Below are positions 42,531 through 51,719 of a stretch of 64,000 nt of DNA, one piece after another; within the stretch, counting starts at the first letter, position 1, and the number at the start of each line of letters is the position of its first letter. Position numbers and translations under genes: made by a program. The stretch lies in NCBI GenBank assembly GCA_937136425.1, contig CAKZON010000006.1:62001-126000 (forward strand). The letters are read 5' to 3'. Origin of the DNA: an uncultured Crocinitomix sp. (GTDB lineage Bacteria; Bacteroidota; Bacteroidia; Flavobacteriales_D; Crocinitomicaceae). The notes under the pieces were generated by a model. The model saw only the letters and a list, made by a program, of their open reading frames with translations, searched no databases and was not told the origin of the DNA.

Positions 42531-43682
42531 ATGAAATTAGCAGAATCTAAAATACTACAATCTATATTGAATAAAACATTCTTTTTGTTTGTAATTAGTT
42601 TCATACTTACATTACCTTTTCATTACAACCTATTCCCCAATATTGGCCAATTCTTGCGTCCATTTACCGAAAGTCTCAATCAAAACTTCGTTCATTCAAA
42701 TGACCTTTATTTACATTCGGATTCATCCATGATGATTACGAATACGATTGCGCTTTTTTTGTTGAGTTTAGTTGCCTCTATTCTTTGGGCCATAATTCGC
42801 AAAAAAAATGCAGATAGTATCCATTTTTGGCTATATCGAATGTCTGCCTATTATTTGTCTCTCACCTTGCTAATTTACGGTTGCAATAAACTGTTTAAAT
42901 ACCAATTTTTTTTTCCAGAACCCAATACACTATTCACTCCATTAGGGCAATTAAGTCCCGATATTTTGTATTGGAGCAGTATGGGCAGTTCTCTTAGTTA
43001 CAGTATTTTTGCAGGCCTCTTAGAGATATTACCTGCTTTACTTCTACTCTTTAGCAAAACTAGAATGTTGGGCGCTCTTATTGCACTCGGCGTTCTTATT
43101 AATGTTATGATGATTAACATTGGATTTGGTATAGAAGTTAAAACCTATACCAGTTTTTTAATTTTGCTTTCCCTAATCTTAATTCAACCTCACATCAAGC
43201 GTCTATACGCTTTCTTTATTTCAAATACACCTCCATTAAGTATAAATCAAAAACTAAACTGCAATTCTGCCTATTTAAAAAAAAACCAACCCATACTCAA
43301 ATTAATAGTAATTGCTTTTATTTTTTCCGAGGCTTTACTCCCTTATTTTACAACTGGTCAATGGAACGGAGATAAAATTCCAAAAATCTATATGCACGGA
43401 GCATATAATATTGAAGATAATCCACTAGGCATTGAACGCGTTTTCATCCATAACGGCGGCTACTTTATAACTCAAGATAAATTTGATCATTTTTCAGACT
43501 TTCAAATGACATGGAATCAAGATATACTAACATTAACCAATTACGAAAACCATTCTTGTCAATTAAGTCTCTTCAAAAAATCAAGAAACACTTTTCAACT
43601 AACCGGACTATTTTTTAATAAACCTGTTAATTGGAAACTAAAACAGGTTGAATTGAAACAACTGGCTATCTTCAATAATTAA
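42531..43682 (+). CDS. DoxX-like multi-pass membrane protein
   Basis: A 383-residue protein. Hydrophobic segments lie near 15-35, 70-95, 105-125, 145-170, 175-210 and 250-270, so it is a multi-pass inner-membrane protein. The segment SAYYLSLTLLIYGCNKLFKYQFFFPEPN with GQLSPDILYWSSMGSS resembles the DoxX-like core, but the family assignment is moderate. The last 110 residues are soluble and strand-rich. The ATG at 42531 is preferred to a TTG at 42498. Function unknown; it follows a small secreted protein gene with a 25-base gap. Confidence 0.68.
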   Translation: MKLAESKILQSILNKTFFLFVISFILTLPFHYNLFPNIGQFLRPFTESLNQNFVHSNDLYLHSDSSMMITNTIALFLLSLVASILWAIIRKKNADSIHFWLYRMSAYYLSLTLLIYGCNKLFKYQFFFPEPNTLFTPLGQLSPDILYWSSMGSSLSYSIFAGLLEILPALLLLFSKTRMLGALIALGVLINVMMINIGFGIEVKTYTSFLILLSLILIQPHIKRLYAFFISNTPPLSINQKLNCNSAYLKKNQPILKLIVIAFIFSEALLPYFTTGQWNGDKIPKIYMHGAYNIEDNPLGIERVFIHNGGYFITQDKFDHFSDFQMTWNQDILTLTNYENHSCQLSLFKKSRNTFQLTGLFFNKPVNWKLKQVELKQLAIFNN

Positions 43683-43910
43683 TTGCTTAAAAGGCAATAA
43701 ACATTCCTTAATCTATAAAATAGATCGATTAATCTACAAGTTTAGTAGTTTAATCCATTTTTTTTTGTTTATTTGCCTCAAAATCAATTTACCAACCTAA
43801 TGAATACTCATCCAAAATACCACAAGTCTCATACGAGACCTAAAAATTCTACCGCCAAAAAATTAAATGCCATAAGGATTTAGATCGGCTAAAATTATTA
43901 AACCGTTAAG

Positions 43911-43920
43911 GTTACGTAAC
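43911..43920. promoter_or_regulatory. Ten-base palindrome GTTACGTAAC
   Basis: Perfect ten-base palindrome about 100 bases upstream of the giant adhesin ATG. It may be part of a regulatory region with the inverted repeat at 43954-43980. Short palindromes occur by chance, so support is modest. Confidence 0.3.
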
Positions 43921-43953
43921 TCATTGATTATTGCGTTAAAAATGAATTACATT

Positions 43954-43980
43954 TAAAATGTCGTATAAATTGACATTTTA
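43954..43980. promoter_or_regulatory. Nine-base inverted repeat before the giant adhesin
   Basis: TAAAATGTC-gtataaatt-GACATTTTA: two perfect nine-base arms around nine bases, ending 38 bases before the ATG at 44019. The centre-to-centre distance (18 bases) fits a dimeric regulator. It overlaps the expected -35/-50 region and so could be an operator. No T run follows the second arm, so it is not a terminator. Confidence 0.5.
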
Positions 43981-44018
43981 CAATTATATTGTATTATCCC
44001 TGCCAGATTAACCCATTT

Positions 44019-47000
44019 ATGAAGCATTTACTTATACTAGTATTTATATTATCGACCGCCTTGTCCTGGGGACAGAGTGGACTGGTTATTATTACATCCG
44101 AAATAGAAGACAACCTTACAACTTGCCTTGATACAACAACTTATTCTGTTAATATAGAAAATCCATCTCCGTTTACCTTAACGGAAATGATCTTCGAACT
44201 GGACCTTCCAACGGGTATCACATATATTCCTGGAAGTGTATCAAATGCTACAGAATCTGATATTACAGATCTGAGTCATCCGGATTTTGATGTTGACTCA
44301 TTGTTTACTTTAACAACTACCGAAATAACATTTCAATTAGTAGCGTCTTGTGATGTTATTGACTTTATTAGTGGAGGTGGAGTTATTGAAAATGAAGTTC
44401 ACATCAACTTTAATGCAAATGATGCGAACTATGACGACTACCATACGAGTGCGACTTATGTCATTAATCAGCCAAATATTGTTTTAATAGATTTCACTAA
44501 CCAATCATTTTCTGGTAGTGTTGGAGATACATTTGATCGTTGTATGACATTTATTAATAGTGGTTCTGGCTCATTAGCAGAGTTGGCAATTGCAGATGTC
44601 CATGGTACAAGTATAAATATTACTGGTATCTCAACAGGTACATTAGTTTCTTACCCTGGAGTAGACTCCATCTTTTTATCAGGTGCTGATTTTTCAACAA
44701 TTGGAGATTTAGATACATTATGGGATCCAGGAGAATCAATTGTTCTATGCCAAACCATTGACATTTTGGAATGCTTCAATCCTGAATCAATTATATCTTA
44801 TGCATGGGGGTGTGAAGGTAGTACTTGTCAAGAATTGACATCAAGTGCTAATATTGTATTCCCTGGCGAAATTCCAAACTTAAGTATAACAGCTACAAAT
44901 GACTATGGAACTTGCCTTGGAGAACCAGGCGAATTCTCTTCTTCCCTAGAATTAATCAATGAAGGTACCGGAATTGCATATAATGTAATGGTTGAAATCA
45001 TTCAAGGAAGCGGAATTGACGGTTATGCAACTATGTATAGCTCAATGGATACAAATAGTTTTGTTGCAGATTATAATGGCTCTGTAATGACCTCTGGAGA
45101 TGGTTACCTTATTGATTCAACATGGCTTGGTACAACATTACCTTGCCTTGCTGGTCCTACTTTTCGAAAAGTTTGGGTCGTTATTGACAGTATAATGCCA
45201 AATGACACCGTCAATTTTAATTGGGAGTGGCACACTTGCTGTTACGATTATTCATGTACTCCTAACAGTAGAAAACACATGCTTCGTTGGACATTCAAAC
45301 CAACATATTATAACCGTTGCGGACAAGAATATACAGATGTAATTAGAAATGGACATGGATGGCTCTATTTCCGGCAAGACATTACAGGCACCTCTCCATC
45401 AAACATTTTTGATGGTGAATCTGGTACATTTAGTTTTGAAAATAATAACTACGAATACAACATACCTCGAGACACTGATAATGACTTGTTCCGCTATGAA
45501 GTAATTATTCCCCCCTGTTTAAATTATGATCCTGGAACCTTTTCAATAGTCAATTTTGATGGTGATGCAACCTACACTCCATATTTAACAGAAACCTCAG
45601 TTGGTGGGGATACGATCAATTTTTATTTTGACAATTTACCAACACCTTGGGGACTTGCACAAGGCACAACCTCCTTTGACCTATCATTAGATTGTGCCCT
45701 TTGCGGAACAGGAACCTATGAGGTTTCTATGAACGTATTCTATAGCCCTGACACCACTTGTACCTCCAGTTGTGAAAAACAGTTTAGTTGTTCAACAGTT
45801 GAAGTTAACCTTATTTGCCCTGAATTATGTCCAGGAATTAACTTCACATATATCAATCAACAACGAGGCAATTATGGCGAGCCAGACAATGATAATAATG
45901 GATTGGCAGATGGTGTAGGAACAGTTGATCTTTCACTAATTAGAACTGATCGATTATCCTATGGAGATACTTTACGCAGTAGATATGAAGCTTTCGTTAG
46001 TAATACTTCTGGAGTTGATACGTGGCCCTATTTTTACATTAATACTGAAATACTTGCTGCTGGTAATAGAATGTCCTACGCCAACAATATGGAATTAACC
46101 ATTTATGACGCTAGTACAGGTGCCTATCACAGTTGTAATGATATTGTAGTCCCTACAGCCATCACAGCTGGATCAAATCGTACATTCAAATACGAGTTTA
46201 TTGTTGCGGATTTAATTGCGTCAGGATGCTTGCCTCCAGGATACTTTTTAGATGATGGCGATTCTGTTTTAGTAGATGCAGACCTTGTTGTATCCAATAA
46301 CCCTGGTGGATCAATTATAGACGCCAGTATTACAAATAATTTTTATGCTGCAGACATTATCGACCCAGCATTTGACGATCCCGACCATGCTTTTGGTTGC
46401 CCTGAATTATTACAAAACTTCTCTATAGTTGGATATTATTTTACGAATTACGGTCCTAATGACCAAATTACAGAATCCTGTGATGAAGTTGTATTAAATC
46501 AAAATTACTACTTAAGTATTGGGCCATGTTGCGGAAACTATGCCGGAGGTAACCTATACCCTTATGAGTATCGTTATTGGGCTCACCCTTCTGAACTTAG
46601 AGTTGTTCTTCCTGATTCTTATGATTATGTTTCAGCAAGATTTAATTTTAGAAGAACAGCAGGAACATTTGCGACTTCTCTTAGCCCTTGGTTCGACCTA
46701 ACACCAGATGCTATAGTAGGAGACGAATACACCTTTAACGTAGATGATTATTTTGGTCCAATTGACGACCCTGATGTCGATAGTATCTATTTTGGAGATG
46801 ACGGTTTTTATGGAACACTACAGCTGCGAATGGCGCCTAATTGCACAGTTGAAGGTGATACGTCTAAATATACTGGATACTATTGGACTTATGACGTGAC
46901 AGATCAACTAATAGGTTCAAATACATTACCAATTTCAAACAATACAAGCCATGACCGTGTCTTATATCAAAAACCTGTTGTACACTTGCAATGCGACTTG

Positions 47001-50000
47001 CCAACAATTAACGTAGCCGGCACCAGAGCCATTTGGGATTTAGAAGTGAGTAACACCTCTATTTCTTCTAATGCACTAAATGCATGGATAGGTCTTCCAA
47101 CCATATCCTCCGTTATAGCAGATAGTGTTTATGATGTTGCTGCTGGAACTTACATATTCCCGACAGGAACAGGTATCTTCTCAATTGGAGACATTAATGC
47201 TGGGGATATTAAAGATTATAAGGTTTATAGCCACTTTTTATCATGCAGTGTTGATAGTATTCAAGCGCATTTAGGTTGGAATTGTTCTGGAATTCCTGAC
47301 GACATTGACTCTTACCCATGCGAAACAGAACAAATCACACTGGTAGAAACACCTCTACTCCCACGGATTGCAAATTTTGTTGAAGTTGAAGGATCTGACA
47401 CCCTCGATTTATGCGACTCAACTGTGGTTTTAATTACAGTTGAAAATGTTCAACTTGGAAATGCTTTTGACTTATCAGTAGAAATTACATTACCTGTAGG
47501 AATGCATGCATATCCAGGCTCCTCAGAACTGCTCTACCCACTTGATGATGCCTTTATTTCAATTTCAGATCCTACATTTGTTTTCGGAAATACATGGAGT
47601 TATGATATCTCATTCGAATCTGACAGTATTGGTACAAACGGATTACTAGGACTACTTGATACAACCCTCAACAAATTTCAAATCAAACTTTCAGTTTATA
47701 CTGACTGTGACTATGTCTCTGGAAGTAGAATATTTATCAATTCTGAAGCTTACGCAGGATGTGGGTCATTAAGCGATCAAATTACAGGTTTATCTGAGCA
47801 ATTATTTATTTTAGATGCACTACCTCCATACGACGCAGACTTGTTTATTACAACAACCTATTTAACACCATGTTTAGGAGGTACAGAAGTAGAATTTGCC
47901 ATTGTAAATAATGGACCTTTACCTTTTGGAGTTGATGATTCTGTTAGAATCTCTTTAGATCCTTTCATCACCTATATAGATGGCTCATTTATAGGAATTC
48001 TAAATCCTCCTGTAGACCCTGACCCTACTATTAGTGATTTTGGTGGTGGACAAATTCTGGAATGGAAATTACCAGAGGATACAGATGTTGGCGACACCTG
48101 CAAATTCTCAATTGAAATTGTAGGAGATGCAGCCTTTTTAAGTTGTGGAATTAATCAAATAAATGCGCAGATTATTTCAAGCGGTACGGCCATTTGTATT
48201 ACTGACGGTTCTTTATGCGATATTGATATTGCCTCAGGTGATACTGTAAGAAACATTTTTGTATTCAAGGGTTACCTAGGACTAAGTTCATCAGATTCTT
48301 ACGCAACTTATGATCCTTCTGATGGAGAAATTGGTTTTATAAACTTTCTTATTTCCAATACCGGAGAAACCATTTCAGACGGAACAAACACTGTCATTAA
48401 ATTTTATGACGACACAGATGGAAGTGGTTCCTACACTATTGGTGATATTTTAGTTGAAACAGATATCATTACAGATGAAATTCCAGGAGGAGGTGAATTT
48501 GACTACAGTCATTCATTCCCTATTCCACATGACTATACGTGCGAGTTAATTGCAGTTTTAAGTACAGAGGACAATCCTTGTACGTGTATTTCTTCTCAAC
48601 TCATTATCCCAATGGTAATTATTGACCCAACCGATACAATAGAAGTTTGTACAGGCGACCCTGTAGTTATTGGAGGTGACCCTGTGGACACTTACACTTA
48701 TAATTGGAGCCCAGGAACCAACCTCAGCTCAACAACAGTTGCTACCCCAACATACACAGGTACGGCGCTTTACCCAGATACAGAAATCACCGAATATATA
48801 AGAACTGCTGATCGTGGTGGATGTTTTGGATATGATACTACAATTGTTATTAATTATTCGATTCCAATTAGTGATGCTGGAGTAGATCAAGAACTGTGTG
48901 CAATATACACAACAGACCTTGAAGGAAACATCCCTGCGGGAACTGCCAATGGAGAATGGACAACTGCAAGTGGGCCAGGAACTGTAACTTATGCAGATGC
49001 ATCTTTAGGAACTACAAACATTTCGGGACTTGTTGAAGGAACTTATGAACTCGTTTGGACTGTAAGTAATGGAACATGTCCGCCAGTTACAGATACCGTT
49101 GTAATTATTGTATACGACACACCAGTGAGTGATGCTGGAGCAGATCAAGACCTATGCGCCACATACACAACAGACCTTGAAGGAAACATTCCTGCGGGAA
49201 CTGCAACGGGACTTTGGACAACCGCAAGTGGACCAGGAATCGTAACTTATGCAGATGCGACTTTAGGAACAACAAACATTTCTGGACTGGTTGAAGGAAC
49301 ATACGAACTCGTTTGGACAGTGAGCAACGGAACATGCCCGCCTGTTACTGATACAGTTGTAATTAATGTATATGATGCTCCTGTGAGTGATGCAGGCGTT
49401 GATCAAGACCTATGCGCAACATACACAACAGACCTTGAAGGAAACATCCCTGCGGGAACTGCAACAGGACTTTGGACAACTGCTAGCGGGCCAGGAGCCG
49501 TAACTTATGCAGATGCAACTTTAGGAACAACAAACATTTCTGGACTAGTTGAAGGAACATACGAACTCGTTTGGACAGTAAGTAATGGAACATGTCCTCC
49601 AGTTACAGACACCGTTGTAATCAATGTATATGATGCTCCTGTGAGTGATGCTGGAGCAGATCAAGACCTTTGCGCAACATACACAACAGACCTTGAAGGA
49701 AACATTCCTGCGGGAACTGCAACTGGACTTTGGACAACTGCTAGCGGACCAGGAGCTGTAACCTATGCAGATGCAACTTTAGGAACTACAAACATTTCTG
49801 GACTAGTTGAAGGAACATACGAACTCGTTTGGACTGTGAGTAATGGAACATGCCCTCCAGTTACAGACACTGTTGTAATTAATGTATATGATGCTCCTGT
49901 GAGTGATGCAGGCGTTGATCAAGACCTGTGCGCCACATATACAACAGACCTTGAAGGAAACATTCCTGCGGGAACTGCGACGGGACTTTGGACAACCGCA

Positions 50001-51452
50001 AGTGGACCAGGAGCCGTAACTTATGCAGATGCAACTTTAGGAACAACAAACATTTCTGGACTAGTTGAAGGAACTTATGAATTAGTTTGGACAGTGAGCA
50101 ACGGAACATGTCCGCCAGTTACGGAGACCGTTGTGGTTAATGTATATGATACTCCTGTGAGTGATGCAGGCGTTGATCAAGACCTGTGCGCAACATACAC
50201 AACAGACTTAGAAGGAAACATTCCTGCGGGAACTGCAACTGGACTTTGGACAACTGTAAGCGGACCAGGAGTTGTAACCTATGCAGATGCTACTTTAGGA
50301 ACAACTAATATTTCTGGACTAGTTGAAGGAACTTATGAACTCGTTTGGACAGTAAGTAATGGAACTTGCCCGCCAGTTGTAGACAATGTAATTATTAACG
50401 TTTATGATGCACCAATAAGTGATGCAGGACCTGACCAAGATCTTTGTGAACTTACTGGCACCAACCTAGCAGGCAACAGCCCTTTGGGAACTTCATCTGG
50501 TGTATGGTCCATCTTTACAGGTCCAGGACTATGTACATTTACTGATGATACAAATCCAACCACAAGCGTGAGTGATTTAGCAGTTGGTGTCTATACATTA
50601 ATATGGACTGTAAGCAATGGCACCTGCCCTCCTGCCACAGATACCGTTATAATTAATGTTAATCCTTATCCTGTTGTCAACTTTATGGCCAATGAGGTGA
50701 TGGGTTGTGATCCGCAAGATATTGCCTTTACAAATCTATCAGCTCCTACTGGAGATAATTGTATTTGGGATCTGGGAGACGGAACAATCGTTGAAACATG
50801 TGGTGACTTGATTCATACTTATACAGAAGGAACTTATGATGTAACATTAACTGTTACTTCAAATGGTTGTACTTCATCAGAAACCTATTCTGATTACATT
50901 ACAATCTATCCTTATCCTAAAGCTGCTTTCGAAATTCATCCAAATTTCGTAGACATTACGGATCCAAGTATCATGCTTGAAAACCTTTCAAATGATGCTG
51001 ATACCTATACATGGAATTTTGGAGATGGATCACCATTTAATAATGAATTTGAACCAGGACATACTTACCCTGAAGTTGGCAACATGACTTATACCGTAAC
51101 ATTAATTGCTGACAACTCAATTGGGTGTCCTGACACCGCGTACGGAACTGTATTTGTTGAGGACGTTATTTTATTCTACGTTCCAAATGCATTTACTCCA
51201 GATGGCTCAGGACGCAACGATATCTTTTACCCAGTATTTGCGTCAGGGTTTGACCCAGCAGATTACCACCTTGTTATTTATGACAGATGGGGAGAAGCTT
51301 TATTTGAATCCTATGATGTGCTTGGAGGATGGGATGGCTCATATGACAACAAACTTGTGCAGGATGGAGTTTATATTTGGGTAATTGAATTTGGAGACTC
51401 AGCAAACGATTCTCGATACACCTATCGTGGACACGTTACTGTACTGAAATAG
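44019..51452 (+). CDS. Giant T9SS type B (CHU_C) adhesin with seven 86-residue repeats
   Basis: A 2477-residue surface protein. Signal peptide about 1-20 (LSWGQSG), then a long series of DUF11/Ig-like strand-rich domains to about 1600, rich in aspartate and Cys. Seven tandem 86-residue modules follow (DNA 48873-50678), each beginning DAG(V/A)DQ(D/E)LC and ending NGTCPPVTDTVVINVYD; six are near-identical and the seventh is diverged. PKD-like domains (WDLGDGTIVETCGDLIHTYTEG, WNFGDGSPFNN) and a CHU_C domain (FYVPNAFTPDGSGRND, YDRWGEALFE, DGVYIWVIEF) end it. Start ATG at 44019 opens the signal peptide; an alternative TTG at 43989 is not used. It is likely an adhesin or filament exported by T9SS. 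Repeat number may vary between strains. Confidence 0.92.
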   Translation: MKHLLILVFILSTALSWGQSGLVIITSEIEDNLTTCLDTTTYSVNIENPSPFTLTEMIFELDLPTGITYIPGSVSNATESDITDLSHPDFDVDSLFTLTTTEITFQLVASCDVIDFISGGGVIENEVHINFNANDANYDDYHTSATYVINQPNIVLIDFTNQSFSGSVGDTFDRCMTFINSGSGSLAELAIADVHGTSINITGISTGTLVSYPGVDSIFLSGADFSTIGDLDTLWDPGESIVLCQTIDILECFNPESIISYAWGCEGSTCQELTSSANIVFPGEIPNLSITATNDYGTCLGEPGEFSSSLELINEGTGIAYNVMVEIIQGSGIDGYATMYSSMDTNSFVADYNGSVMTSGDGYLIDSTWLGTTLPCLAGPTFRKVWVVIDSIMPNDTVNFNWEWHTCCYDYSCTPNSRKHMLRWTFKPTYYNRCGQEYTDVIRNGHGWLYFRQDITGTSPSNIFDGESGTFSFENNNYEYNIPRDTDNDLFRYEVIIPPCLNYDPGTFSIVNFDGDATYTPYLTETSVGGDTINFYFDNLPTPWGLAQGTTSFDLSLDCALCGTGTYEVSMNVFYSPDTTCTSSCEKQFSCSTVEVNLICPELCPGINFTYINQQRGNYGEPDNDNNGLADGVGTVDLSLIRTDRLSYGDTLRSRYEAFVSNTSGVDTWPYFYINTEILAAGNRMSYANNMELTIYDASTGAYHSCNDIVVPTAITAGSNRTFKYEFIVADLIASGCLPPGYFLDDGDSVLVDADLVVSNNPGGSIIDASITNNFYAADIIDPAFDDPDHAFGCPELLQNFSIVGYYFTNYGPNDQITESCDEVVLNQNYYLSIGPCCGNYAGGNLYPYEYRYWAHPSELRVVLPDSYDYVSARFNFRRTAGTFATSLSPWFDLTPDAIVGDEYTFNVDDYFGPIDDPDVDSIYFGDDGFYGTLQLRMAPNCTVEGDTSKYTGYYWTYDVTDQLIGSNTLPISNNTSHDRVLYQKPVVHLQCDLPTINVAGTRAIWDLEVSNTSISSNALNAWIGLPTISSVIADSVYDVAAGTYIFPTGTGIFSIGDINAGDIKDYKVYSHFLSCSVDSIQAHLGWNCSGIPDDIDSYPCETEQITLVETPLLPRIANFVEVEGSDTLDLCDSTVVLITVENVQLGNAFDLSVEITLPVGMHAYPGSSELLYPLDDAFISISDPTFVFGNTWSYDISFESDSIGTNGLLGLLDTTLNKFQIKLSVYTDCDYVSGSRIFINSEAYAGCGSLSDQITGLSEQLFILDALPPYDADLFITTTYLTPCLGGTEVEFAIVNNGPLPFGVDDSVRISLDPFITYIDGSFIGILNPPVDPDPTISDFGGGQILEWKLPEDTDVGDTCKFSIEIVGDAAFLSCGINQINAQIISSGTAICITDGSLCDIDIASGDTVRNIFVFKGYLGLSSSDSYATYDPSDGEIGFINFLISNTGETISDGTNTVIKFYDDTDGSGSYTIGDILVETDIITDEIPGGGEFDYSHSFPIPHDYTCELIAVLSTEDNPCTCISSQLIIPMVIIDPTDTIEVCTGDPVVIGGDPVDTYTYNWSPGTNLSSTTVATPTYTGTALYPDTEITEYIRTADRGGCFGYDTTIVINYSIPISDAGVDQELCAIYTTDLEGNIPAGTANGEWTTASGPGTVTYADASLGTTNISGLVEGTYELVWTVSNGTCPPVTDTVVIIVYDTPVSDAGADQDLCATYTTDLEGNIPAGTATGLWTTASGPGIVTYADATLGTTNISGLVEGTYELVWTVSNGTCPPVTDTVVINVYDAPVSDAGVDQDLCATYTTDLEGNIPAGTATGLWTTASGPGAVTYADATLGTTNISGLVEGTYELVWTVSNGTCPPVTDTVVINVYDAPVSDAGADQDLCATYTTDLEGNIPAGTATGLWTTASGPGAVTYADATLGTTNISGLVEGTYELVWTVSNGTCPPVTDTVVINVYDAPVSDAGVDQDLCATYTTDLEGNIPAGTATGLWTTASGPGAVTYADATLGTTNISGLVEGTYELVWTVSNGTCPPVTETVVVNVYDTPVSDAGVDQDLCATYTTDLEGNIPAGTATGLWTTVSGPGVVTYADATLGTTNISGLVEGTYELVWTVSNGTCPPVVDNVIINVYDAPISDAGPDQDLCELTGTNLAGNSPLGTSSGVWSIFTGPGLCTFTDDTNPTTSVSDLAVGVYTLIWTVSNGTCPPATDTVIINVNPYPVVNFMANEVMGCDPQDIAFTNLSAPTGDNCIWDLGDGTIVETCGDLIHTYTEGTYDVTLTVTSNGCTSSETYSDYITIYPYPKAAFEIHPNFVDITDPSIMLENLSNDADTYTWNFGDGSPFNNEFEPGHTYPEVGNMTYTVTLIADNSIGCPDTAYGTVFVEDVILFYVPNAFTPDGSGRNDIFYPVFASGFDPADYHLVIYDRWGEALFESYDVLGGWDGSYDNKLVQDGVYIWVIEFGDSANDSRYTYRGHVTVLK
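48873..50678 (+). repeat. Seven tandem 258-bp repeats inside the giant adhesin gene
   Basis: Units start at 48873, 49131, 49389, 49647, 49905, 50163 and 50421, exactly 258 bases apart with no indel. Units 1-6 are highly alike and unit 7 is diverged. The differences between the alike units are mostly synonymous: units 2 and 5 share accgcaagtgga where units 3 and 4 have actgctagcgg, and the V/A choice after DAG alternates. The pattern suggests duplication of a two-unit block with later conversion between copies. Confidence 0.95.
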
Positions 51453-51470
51453 TACTTCAATTAAAAAACT

Positions 51471-51502
51471 AAAAGACGTGTAATTAATTGCACGTCTTTT
51501 TT
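51471..51502 (+). terminator. Rho-independent terminator after the giant adhesin
   Basis: Stem AAAAGACGTG / CACGTCTTTT (ten perfect pairs) with a ten-base loop, followed by further T. Its A-rich start and T-rich end make it potentially bidirectional. It lies 18 bases after the stop. Confidence 0.92.
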
Positions 51503-51656
51503 ATTTCTCCAAATTATTCTTAATACTTGAGAAGTCAACAACCATCTATGACAGATTGAATATGATTCTTATTGAGCAATACCAACATTAAAGGTATTAA
51601 TTCATATTCTACCCTCTAAAAACATCCAAACCGTATCTTAAATCCAATTGAAAACG

Positions 51657-51693
51657 AAATAAAAAAAAAGAGCAATACGTTTGTACTGCTCTT
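51657..51693 (-). terminator. Rho-independent terminator of the beta-helix gene
   Basis: On the minus strand: AAGAGCAGTAC / GTATTGCTCTT (eleven pairs, one G-U) with loop AAAC, then a T run of about nine. It lies 27 bases past the stop at 51720. Confidence 0.93.
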
Positions 51694-51719
51694 ACTTATT
51701 AAACCTTTAAATAAATGCT

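Larger units (their letters stand above)
43683..44018. other. Intergenic region upstream of the giant adhesin
   Basis: AT-rich, no open frame or RNA gene. It contains the palindrome GTTACGTAAC at 43911-43920 and a nine-base inverted repeat at 43954-43980, listed separately. Together with an imperfect -7-like TATATTG near 43985-43991 these mark a likely regulated promoter. Confidence 0.55.

Noticed and set aside
49105..50109. Minus-strand frames repeated within the adhesin repeats
   Set aside because: They are exact shadows of the repeated coding DNA and share its period.
48873..50678. CRISPR array or mobile repeat
   Set aside because: Units are 258 bases, contiguous, in frame and coding; there are no spacers and no cas genes.
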